DNA of 64,000 nt, from assembly GCA_021736135.1 (NCBI GenBank), contig JAIPGO010000002.1, positions 46,698 to 110,697 on the forward strand, given 5' to 3'. A program made the translations under genes and the position numbers. The notes beneath the pieces are model-generated. The model did no database searches. It worked only from the letters and a program-made list of their open reading frames with translations, and had not been told where the DNA came from. Positions 1 to 7,869 of this stretch are shown here, piece by piece; position 1 is the first letter of the stretch, and each line of letters begins with the position of its first letter. This stretch comes from Candidatus Cloacimonadota bacterium (GTDB taxonomy: Bacteria; Cloacimonadota; Cloacimonadia; Cloacimonadales; TCS61).

Positions 1-852
1 TTCTTCTATTTCCAATCCCGTAAATACGTTATCCGCGTCAGTATATTTGAAATTATCAAGTTCCCGGGCATCCATTAATTCATAACCGTTCGCCAGAATT
101 ACTGCTCCTGCCAGAAGATCTGTTGTATCCCCGGTCTGATTCTGTTTCAGCACGATCTCAAAATTACCCAGAAATCCCACGATCTTCTCTAATTCTGTAT
201 TTCTAAAAATCCTGATATACTGGTTATTTTCCACTTCTTTGATTTTATTTTTCAGGTCGGCAATATCACTCTGATGTGGTAAAAATTCACTGAATAAGGC
301 TGCTTTGCCCCCGAGAATACTCGTCTTTTCGATTAAATAAACATTACGGCTTTTCCCTGCCAGAACCAGGGCTGCCGTTAACCCGGCCATGCCTCCGCCT
401 ATGATCAAAACATCAGGATTGCTTTCCAGTTGTTTTTCAAATAACGGCTCCTGGTAAAGCACTCTGTCTATGCCGCCTCGAATATATTGTATTGCTTTAT
501 CCGTGGCTTTTTCCTTGTCCGGTATTATCCAGGCGCATTGCTCTCTAATATTCACTATCGTGTACATATAAGGATTAAGCTGTGTTTTTTTGCAGACATT
601 GATGAAGGTGGTGTCATGATCGCGCGGGGAACAGGCAGCGCATACCAGATGCGTAAGTTCGTTATTTTTTATCTCTTCTTCCAGAAAGGCTTTCCCACCC
701 ACGGAACAGAGAAGTTTATGCGGTTTAACTATCAGTTCTTTATCACTGAATTCTTCCAGGTTTGATATCTCTGCGATGATCCGGTCAATATCAACTCTAC
801 CGGAAATATTAGGCCCACATTCGCATACGTAAATTCCTATCTTATCACTCAT
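1..852 (-). CDS. HdrA-like FAD/Fe-S heterodisulfide reductase subunit A family protein (partial, runs off the left edge)
   Basis: Reverse frame is open from ATG at 852 to the window edge; I checked every triplet and found no stops. Translation MSDKIGIYVCECGPNISGRVDIDRII...KPHKLLCSVGGKAFLEEEIKNNELTHLVCAACSPRDHDTTF...PDVLIIGGGMAGLTAALVLAGKSRNVYLIEKTSILGGKA is typical HdrA/QmoB-like. Not in the ORF track because it is truncated. Confidence 0.9.
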   Translation of the reverse strand, partial: MSDKIGIYVCECGPNISGRVDIDRIIAEISNLEEFSDKELIVKPHKLLCSVGGKAFLEEEIKNNELTHLVCAACSPRDHDTTFINVCKKTQLNPYMYTIVNIREQCAWIIPDKEKATDKAIQYIRGGIDRVLYQEPLFEKQLESNPDVLIIGGGMAGLTAALVLAGKSRNVYLIEKTSILGGKAALFSEFLPHQSDIADLKNKIKEVENNQYIRIFRNTELEKIVGFLGNFEIVLKQNQTGDTTDLLAGAVILANGYELMDARELDNFKYTDADNVFTGLEIEE

Positions 853-861
853 TTCTCCACC

Positions 862-2142
862 TTAATCCTGCAGAAATCTCAAAATCTGTCCAACCGCTGC
901 TTCGCTTTGCAGCACGGATGACTGGATATCACGCGGTCCCGTTGCACAACCCGCCACATAAATTCCGTCCCTGGTCGTATTCACTGATCCGGTTTCCGCT
1001 TTTACAAAACCGTATTTATCGCGCTCAATTTCCAATAGTTCAGTCAGATCTTCCAGCCCTGCCGGCGGCGTTATTGCTACAGCCAATATAGCCATATCAA
1101 CGAGCAATTCTTTGTGCTGATTACCGGCATCAGGATATTTGATCTTTAATTTATCGCTTTCTTCACTGATTTCCAGTTTTTCCAGGTCTGCTGAAAACAG
1201 GTATTCGGCTTTCTCTTTTCTGGTTTCATAATTTAATTTCTGATACGCTTTATCCGGAAAACAAAGATCACCATATATATCAAATATCTTCACTCCCGGT
1301 ACTTTTTCCGTCAGAAAATGCGCATATCTGGATGGATATGAACAGCACACGTTTGAGCAATAGCCCACTTCCTTTCTGCCGGCACAATGGATGATCGCTA
1401 TTTTTTCGGGAATTCTTTCACCGTCACGCATCTTGATAACGCCTTCGGTTGGTCCGTTTGATGCCAGCAGACGCTCAATTTCATAAGCAGTATAAACTCC
1501 CGCAAATTTTCCATATCCCAGATTTTTAATAATTCTGGCATCAAGTGTGGAAAATCCCGTTGCCACGATAATTGCCGCAAAATTCTCTTCCAGAAGTTCA
1601 TCCTTTTCACTGAAATCTATCGCTCCAAATATACACGTCTCAGCACAAAGATTGCATTCCTCACTGCCATTCAACCGCAAGCATAAAGAAGGATCGATCA
1701 CCGGAACGTTTGGCAGCGAACCGGCACATTCCACATAAATCGCTTTTTTCTCCACCAGTCCCTGTTCCCAGAAATTCGGCTGACTAACCGGGCATACCGG
1801 ATAACACATCCCGCAGCCCAGACAGGCGGCAATATTTACATATCTGGCTTTCTTCGTCAGGGATACGCCAAAATTTCCCGCTTTGCCAATAACTTTTTCC
1901 ACTTTGCTGACCGTTAATACAGTGATATTCTTATCCTGAAGTATTAACTGCTGAATTGGCGCTACCAGACACGTCGAACAATCCATATTCGGAAACGATT
2001 CTCCCGTTTTGATCACATTTCCGCCAATCAAGGGCAATCGTTCTACAAGATATACTTTTTTCCCGGCTTTCGATAACATCAAGCTCGCTTCCATGCCTGC
2101 TATGCCGGAACCGATTACCAGAATTTTATCTGATGGATTCAT
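862..2142 (-). CDS. HdrA-like flavoprotein with 4Fe-4S motifs
   Basis: N-terminal FAD Rossmann motif ILVIGSGIAGMEASLMLSKAGKKVYLVE, CxxCxxxC ferredoxin clusters (CLGCGMCYPVCP, CNLCAETC), and the HdrA/QmoA signature YCSNVCC. Confidence 0.9.
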   Translation of the reverse strand: MNPSDKILVIGSGIAGMEASLMLSKAGKKVYLVERLPLIGGNVIKTGESFPNMDCSTCLVAPIQQLILQDKNITVLTVSKVEKVIGKAGNFGVSLTKKARYVNIAACLGCGMCYPVCPVSQPNFWEQGLVEKKAIYVECAGSLPNVPVIDPSLCLRLNGSEECNLCAETCIFGAIDFSEKDELLEENFAAIIVATGFSTLDARIIKNLGYGKFAGVYTAYEIERLLASNGPTEGVIKMRDGERIPEKIAIIHCAGRKEVGYCSNVCCSYPSRYAHFLTEKVPGVKIFDIYGDLCFPDKAYQKLNYETRKEKAEYLFSADLEKLEISEESDKLKIKYPDAGNQHKELLVDMAILAVAITPPAGLEDLTELLEIERDKYGFVKAETGSVNTTRDGIYVAGCATGPRDIQSSVLQSEAAVGQILRFLQD

Positions 2143-2176
2143 TAAGCTTTCCTTGTTATATTTGTTAAGTTTCTAA

Positions 2177-2605
2177 TTAAAATCTTAAATCACTATTTAT
2201 CGGATTAGGTCCCAGTTTTCTGATCTTTTCGGAAAATTCATTGACGATCTCAATATAGCGCTTGCCCTCAGATGCCGATACCCAGGAAAGCTGGATTCGT
2301 TCCGGCTCGATCTGCAGTGTGGACATAACCTTTTTTAACAATGCCACCCGGCGTCTTGCATAATAATTACCAACCTGGTAATGACAATCGCCCGGATGTC
2401 AGCCGGCTACCAGTATGCCGTCTGCCCCATTGAAATAGGTGGTCAATAATAAATTATGGTCAATACGGCTGGAACACATCACCCGCACCACATTCAATGA
2501 TGCCGATATTTCCTTTTTCGATGCCCCGGCCATGTCCGCTGCTGCATAAGTGCACCAGTTACACAAAAAACCCACTATCCGTGGTTGAAATTCTCGCTCT
2601 TCCAT
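2177..2605 (-). CDS. mvhD: MvhD-type (methyl-viologen-reducing hydrogenase delta subunit) iron-sulfur protein, predicted selenoprotein with Sec at in-frame TGA 2399-2401
   Basis: ORF 2399..2605 ends GADGILVAG*. Reading through the TGA in frame gives UHPGDCHYQVGNYYARRRVALLKKVMSTLQIEPERIQLSWVSASEGKRYIEIVNEFSEKIRKLGPNPINSDLRF, stop TAA at 2177-2179. The whole fits the MvhD family, whose conserved motif is GADGVLVxGCHPGDCHY. Confidence 0.93.
2366..2382 (-). promoter_or_regulatory. Candidate bacterial SECIS hairpin downstream of the mvhD UGA
   Basis: On the mRNA strand AUUACC-AGGUU-GGUAAU forms a perfect 6-bp stem. The 5-nt loop has G at position 2 and starts 22 nt after the UGA. Confidence 0.75.
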
Positions 2606-2644
2606 TAAACCTCTATATTTATTTCTATTTTTTTTAAAATTTCT

Positions 2645-2678
2645 ATATGCGTATTCGGGAAACCCCGAATACGCATAT
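2645..2678. other. Perfect 15-bp inverted repeat (hairpin) between tusA and mvhD
   Basis: ATATGCGTATTCGGG-aaac-CCCGAATACGCATAT. Confidence 0.9.
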
Positions 2679-2685
2679 TTCCGAT

Positions 2686-2910
2686 CTAAAACTGGATCTG
2701 AGCAGAATGTGTGCCCGTGCCATCATCTGCGCAAAACATTAATGTCTTGCCAGTACGATTACACCAGGCTTGAATATCTGTCGGGAATGACGGACAATCT
2801 GCTACTACTTCCAGAATATCACCTTCTTCCATATTTGGAATAAAAGCAACTACTTTCAAAATCGGTTGCGGGCACTTTAACCCGACGCAATTTAATGTCT
2901 TTACGGCCAT
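2686..2910 (-). CDS. TusA/SirA-family sulfur (or selenium) carrier protein
   Basis: NCVGLKCPQPILKVV, the CPxP TusA signature; 74 aa. Confidence 0.93.
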   Translation of the reverse strand: MAVKTLNCVGLKCPQPILKVVAFIPNMEEGDILEVVADCPSFPTDIQAWCNRTGKTLMFCADDGTGTHSAQIQF

Positions 2911-3178
2911 GTTTCCTCCGGTTATTTTTTTGGGAAAGCTATTTTTAAATCAGATCTATGATACTTAAATAAGTATTCATAATCAATAATTTCTATTATC
3001 CAATTCATTTTAAAACTATCCTGTATCTTTCCAATATTATCATTCTTTTTCACTTACTTTCCTTTCTTAAAACAGAAATCAGTATTTTATTATCTGTCAA
3101 GAATAAATTTTCCACTGAGATAATTTCTGAGTGCTCCATGACACCCCTTAAATTCGTTCACAATTCATTTTAACTGTA

Positions 3179-4333
3179 TCAAGTCTTTTGTTGGGAGCGT
3201 TGATATTTTTTTTCGGCAAAATCATGTATTAATGTTTGTATTTTCTTGTTATCTGCACCGTCTTGAAAAAGGAATCCACCTCCTGAGTTTTCGATATAGC
3301 CTTGATTAAGTGCTCCTGAATATACTTCTCTGCCAATCGTGCTTCTTACCACAATCGTTGTATAACCATCATCTGAACCTAATCCTCCCGCCGATATGTC
3401 TGAATAGTCGTTGGAAAAATCTGAGCAGGAAAGACATGCCGGCCGCGCGATTTGTGCTATTTCCGCTAATGGTATATTGATTGTTATTCCTGATTTCATT
3501 TGCAGGATAAGTTTTTCTTTGATATTAACTTTTTCAATATCTTCAATATTGATGCTGTGTTTGGCTGCAAAATCACGCTTCAACAGATCTTCAAGCGTAA
3601 AACACTGCATACAAAAAAGACCTATTGTGAATATTATCAAATCTGACGGAACAATATTTAACTCCTGCATTTTCCGGATAGTATTAATTTGACAGGGAGT
3701 TCCAACCATTGCCAGTTTCTTGACATTTCGATCTTTGGTAGTTATTTTATTGATTACGCTTATCACCTGATACTTAGATGCATAGATGTCGCCCAGTTTA
3801 TCAAGATGAAATGCTTCAGTAAAAAAAGAACCGGCAGCATTAATGACATCTTCTCGATTATATGCTATTGTCGGAGTGCGTACGCCTTGATCATTATGGG
3901 AAACTATTGCGCCATCTATTATATGATTATCAAGCATATAAGTCAATAATGAACTCACAACGCCGCCATCCGTTGCAGCAGCCAGGATATTAGCATCAGT
4001 TGATCGTGATGAAAATATTTTTTCCCAGTTGCCTTGAGGATATTTCCACTTGTGTGTAAATTTTATTTCCTCATCAAGTATTCCTGTCTGGGGACAAAGA
4101 AGATAACATAATCCCCCTTCCAGACATTTACTTTGATCAGCAAATCTCGGGTATCCATCTTCCCCAAACTCAAGAGCCCCTAAATTGTTTGCACTGCAAA
4201 ATGACACACATCCACCACAGCGAGTACACAATTCAGTCTTGATTATTTCATTGTATAAACCCTCAAAGCTTAATGATCTTCCTGATAACATTCTATCCTC
4301 CCAGTAAATGGAAAAATCAGGGAGTGGATACAC
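3179..4333 (-). CDS. FrhB/FpoF-like coenzyme F420 hydrogenase/dehydrogenase beta-subunit family Fe-S flavoprotein
   Basis: LCTRCGGCVSFC ... CLEGGLCYLLCPQTG ferredoxin clusters, then DGGVVSSLLTYMLDNHIIDGAIVS and MVGTPCQINTIRKMQ, typical of the FrhB family. Confidence 0.85.
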   Translation of the reverse strand: MYPLPDFSIYWEDRMLSGRSLSFEGLYNEIIKTELCTRCGGCVSFCSANNLGALEFGEDGYPRFADQSKCLEGGLCYLLCPQTGILDEEIKFTHKWKYPQGNWEKIFSSRSTDANILAAATDGGVVSSLLTYMLDNHIIDGAIVSHNDQGVRTPTIAYNREDVINAAGSFFTEAFHLDKLGDIYASKYQVISVINKITTKDRNVKKLAMVGTPCQINTIRKMQELNIVPSDLIIFTIGLFCMQCFTLEDLLKRDFAAKHSINIEDIEKVNIKEKLILQMKSGITINIPLAEIAQIARPACLSCSDFSNDYSDISAGGLGSDDGYTTIVVRSTIGREVYSGALNQGYIENSGGGFLFQDGADNKKIQTLIHDFAEKKYQRSQQKT

Positions 4334-4350
4334 TCCCTGATCTCAAATAT

Positions 4351-5202
4351 CTATTCCACCAAATTAGAACTATCAGAATCCCATTCGTAAAATGCTCCGT
4401 CATATACCCGAACTTGCGGATAATCCAGCAGAGAGGTCAGTGCTACATATACTATACCGGCTCTCACACTAGTGGCACAATAAAGAATGATTTCCTTGTC
4501 GCTGGTGATATTGGCGGATTTCAGCAGAGCAGCGATTTCTTCTTTGGATTTCAGGGTTTCATCTTCATTTAATAACTGCACATAATTAAAATTGATGGCT
4601 CCCGGAATGTGCCCTTTTCTCTTCAACTTTTCATCTTCGTTTTTTCCCATAAATTCTTCCGGACTGCGCACATCCACAAGCAAAACACCCTTGTCAGCAA
4701 GATGTGATCTCACATAATCCATGGAAGCGTAAATATTCTCATTTACTGAAGCATTAAAAGTAACAGGAGCGACTTCTGTAGCTTTTGCTGTTACTGGTTT
4801 GCGTGCTTTCATCCAGCTTTTAATGTGACCGTCGAGAATGCTCATATCTTTAGCGCCCATATATTTCAAAATCCAGTATAACCTTCCGGCAGCCTTATTA
4901 GAGCCATCATCATAGATCACGATCTTGCTGTCTGCAGAAATCCCTGTCTCGCCCAGTATTTTAGCTATCTCGGCTACTGGTTTAAGCATTGCTTCCACAC
5001 CTTCTGCCGCATACAGGTCATTGGGGTATAAATTTATTGCGCCAGTTATATGTTTGCTGGCATAATCTGAAGGATTACGCGCAGAAACAACCACCACATT
5101 TTCGCTCTTCATCATGTCTGCCAGTTCTTTTGCGGTGACAACACCCGCAAAAACCTGGATGCTGATCAGAAGAACAATTATTAATAATATGAGTCTCTTC
5201 AT
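4351..5202 (-). CDS. Exported two-domain rhodanese (sulfurtransferase)
   Basis: Signal peptide MKRLILLIIVLLISIQVFAG; two rhodanese domains; second-domain active-site segment IILYCATSVRAG. Confidence 0.9.
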   Translation of the reverse strand: MKRLILLIIVLLISIQVFAGVVTAKELADMMKSENVVVVSARNPSDYASKHITGAINLYPNDLYAAEGVEAMLKPVAEIAKILGETGISADSKIVIYDDGSNKAAGRLYWILKYMGAKDMSILDGHIKSWMKARKPVTAKATEVAPVTFNASVNENIYASMDYVRSHLADKGVLLVDVRSPEEFMGKNEDEKLKRKGHIPGAINFNYVQLLNEDETLKSKEEIAALLKSANITSDKEIILYCATSVRAGIVYVALTSLLDYPQVRVYDGAFYEWDSDSSNLVE

Positions 5203-5217
5203 ATCGAACTCCTCTCG

Positions 5218-6267
5218 TTAAAATTTTACCTGCAACTGCATCAATATCTCGTCATTGGCTTCTTCCCAATCTTCTTCTGCCTTGTAGAGATAGTTCAACT
5301 GCAAGCGCGTCCAGTCGTTGAAGTAATAGTTGATGCCAAAGGTTGTTGTTTTGTGCAAAGCTAAAACACTGGAACTGCTTTCTTTATCCGTGTCAGGATC
5401 ATACTGTTCATATTTTACTATCGGTTGTAAATTCCAGGGTGTCATATACATAAGTTGTGCCCAGAAACCGGCATAATTAGCTGAACCGAGGACCACCTCG
5501 GGAGCATCCCCTCAGTCTCCGCCGCCTTTCAGATGTGATCCGATATCTTCTGCCACGATGTATTCACCTTGAAACAGAAAATCATTGTATGTCAGTTCCA
5601 GGTCGAAAGCCGTTCTGGTCTTCTCATCTTCTTCTTCTATAGTAGGATCAGGTGATAATGACGTTCCAGTTTTGTAGCTTACTCCCAGATTTACATATTC
5701 AATCGGACTTACAACAACTCTTCCGGCAAAGGTCTTGTTTTCATTATCATCCAGACTTTCTCTGCCGGTTCCATTCATGAAGGCAAATGAATATTTTACC
5801 AGATCATTATAATTACCGGTAAACATTATACCGCGATCTCTATCAGGACTTGCCAGCACATTGACTACTTCAGAACGTTTTACTGTATAAAGTCCCTGAC
5901 AAGGCGTATTCAGTTCCAGACTGAAAGGTGATTTGAATTGTCCCAAAGATAAACTTACATAAGGTGAAAAACGTGAATAAGTGATAAATCCATCTAATAA
6001 ATAGGGTGCTCCTTCTTTATTGGGACTGAATTCAAACATGATATAATAGCTGAAATCATAAGGAATATTTCCCACCAGACCCATACGCGCACGGTTAAAT
6101 GTAAAAGTGTTTGTGTCTTCATTCTCGCCAAACTGGTATTCATACTGTGCCTGCAAATAACCGACCACATTCACGCCTTCATCTGAGGAAGCACTCATGC
6201 AGCCCTGACCATAAACCAGGCTCGCTATCGTAAAAAGAAACATTAAGAATAATATTCTATATTTCAT
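5218..6267 (-). CDS. Outer-membrane porin (phosphate-selective porin O/P-like barrel) with one in-frame TGA at 5512-5514; candidate selenoprotein
   Basis: ORFs 5512..6321 and 5218..5496 are in the same frame, separated only by TGA plus 5 codons. Read-through gives ...EYIVAEDIGSHLKGGGD-U-GDAPEVVLGSANYAGFWAQLMYMTPWNLQPIVKYEQ...LQVKF*, a continuous barrel ending in a C-terminal aromatic. Likely start MKYRILFLMFLFTIASLVYG. Confidence 0.8.
5486..5501 (-). promoter_or_regulatory. Candidate bacterial SECIS hairpin downstream of the porin UGA
   Basis: On the mRNA strand CCGAGG-UGGU-CCUCGG forms a perfect 6-bp stem. The loop has G at position 2 and begins 16 nt after the UGA. Confidence 0.6.
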
Positions 6268-6335
6268 AATTTCTCCTTCTAACCTTTCAAATGGGGTCAA
6301 GGCTTTGTTGCCCTGACCCATATTGAATTAACTGA

Positions 6336-7313
6336 TTATGGTGTTGTGACGTATGGAAAATCCGCAGAACCATGCCACTGTTTGTCAGATGCCAGATTGT
6401 CATAGATCATACTATTTACACCAAATCTCAAACTTGCGGCATCATAACCAAGCACTGTAAGATAAGCGGAAACCACTGATGAGGTCATACTTGTCCAGCA
6501 ATAGGTTACGATTTGTTTGTCAGGATCAAGTTTTGAAAGTTCAAGAGGTTTGATGCGATGTGCACCCGCGATATTTCCATAAGTCTCCACATCTGAGGCA
6601 TTCCAGAAATTGTTGATGAAGAAATTCTCCGGCACTTCCAGAACTCCAGCTCCCTCATTAATAGCTTTAACGCCTTTAAATCCGCCAGCAAGCATCGCGG
6701 CAACTCTTTCTGCCAGAATCTCCGCTCCTGTTTCACCTGTAACATCCAGTTCCGGATAGCCATAAGTCATATCTTCTGCAATACTGCCTGGTGCCGCTAC
6801 CCAGTTGTCAGTTTCTATTGTTGCAGTATTAGCTGACCACATATCAAAATCAGTATGCCAGCCGCTCATTCCATATTTTAATACCCTGGCATCATAACCG
6901 CTTAAACGCAATGCCATAGCGTTAAATCCGGCTGACTGTCCGGTCCAGCAGACAACAATTATTGGTTTGCCATCTGAGGCTGCAGCATCAGCTATAATTG
7001 TTGCTGAAGAAGTCAATACGGCACCTTCAATATGACCATCATCATAATCAGGAATACCATTTGCAGGTTTATAGTCACCACTACGCAGATCCATCACATA
7101 ATAATCAGCAATATTTGCATAAAGTGTTGAATCTGGAGCCACTATCCAACTGGTGAGAAGCTCATCAATAGTCATACCATTGCTGTTCATATAGTTGATC
7201 AGCAATTCAAAGTTGCTTTCACTGTTTTCATCCTTTGAACAGCTAAAAATCATCATTAACGGAATTAGGGCAATTAACAAAAACCTAATACTCTTTTTCA
7301 TACTTTTCTCCTT
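6336..7313 (-). CDS. Double-rhodanese-domain lipoprotein
   Basis: Lipobox MKKSIRFLLIALIPLMMIFSC|SKDEN; two rhodanese-like domains with IIVVCWTGQSAG and IVTYCWTSMTSS. Start taken at MKKSIRF, within the longer ORF 6336..7331. Confidence 0.88.
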   Translation of the reverse strand, partial: KEKSMKKSIRFLLIALIPLMMIFSCSKDENSESNFELLINYMNSNGMTIDELLTSWIVAPDSTLYANIADYYVMDLRSGDYKPANGIPDYDDGHIEGAVLTSSATIIADAAASDGKPIIVVCWTGQSAGFNAMALRLSGYDARVLKYGMSGWHTDFDMWSANTATIETDNWVAAPGSIAEDMTYGYPELDVTGETGAEILAERVAAMLAGGFKGVKAINEGAGVLEVPENFFINNFWNASDVETYGNIAGAHRIKPLELSKLDPDKQIVTYCWTSMTSSVVSAYLTVLGYDAASLRFGVNSMIYDNLASDKQWHGSADFPYVTTP

Positions 7314-7317
7314 TTTA

Positions 7318-7857
7318 TTATCCACAGCCACCTGAGCTTTTTACAGCTTCTTCTTCAGGTGCATTCGGATCTAACCATTTTCTATATCCGCCTTTCAGGC
7401 TTTTCACATTTTTGTATCCGAGTTGTTTCAAGGCAAAGGCTGCTAAAGTACTGCGATCACCAGCCTGGCAGTAAAGAACTATTTCTTCGTTTTTAGTCGG
7501 CATTTCCAGCCATAATTCATCATCCCAGTAATCCTGGCTGTCGATCTTAAATTCCAGTATGCCGCGCGGGATGTTCACCGTAAACGTTTCAGCATAAGGA
7601 TATTCGCCTTCTTCATCAGGTTCATTGATATAGCCTTCCGCATATTCACCCGGTTCTCTTACATCAATTAATACACGCAGTTTTCCCTGCTCCATCATCG
7701 CCATCAGATCATCACGGCTGATTTCTGTTATATCAGATTTTACTTCATTTGCCAGAGCTTTACCATTGGCAAAATATCCGCCTTCCGAAAATCCTTGTCC
7801 ACAGCCGGCAATTAAGAGAAGGAGAACAAGTGGTATCAATATTATTAGTTTTTTCAT
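7318..7857 (-). CDS. Single-domain rhodanese lipoprotein
   Basis: MKKLIILIPLVLLLLIAGCGQG lipobox; rhodanese motif IVLYCQAGDRSTLAAFALKQLGYKNVKSLKGGYRKW. Confidence 0.92.
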   Translation of the reverse strand: MKKLIILIPLVLLLLIAGCGQGFSEGGYFANGKALANEVKSDITEISRDDLMAMMEQGKLRVLIDVREPGEYAEGYINEPDEEGEYPYAETFTVNIPRGILEFKIDSQDYWDDELWLEMPTKNEEIVLYCQAGDRSTLAAFALKQLGYKNVKSLKGGYRKWLDPNAPEEEAVKSSGGCG

Positions 7858-7869
7858 TGTTTCCTCCCT

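Noticed and set aside
487-765. Plus-strand ORF 92 aa
   Set aside because: Antisense to the continuous HdrA-like frame 1..852; no recognisable domain.
2177-2605. mvhD as a truncated 68-aa protein
   Set aside because: The sequence after the TGA is canonical MvhD C-terminus, and the TGA replaces a conserved Cys.
5218-6321. Porin region as a pseudogene or two separate genes (as split by the ORF track)
   Set aside because: Only one interruption; it is specifically TGA, both halves are in the same frame, the downstream sequence is fully barrel-like, and a SECIS-like hairpin follows. A nonsense mutation or sequencing error cannot be excluded without reads or homologs, but read-through is the better hypothesis.
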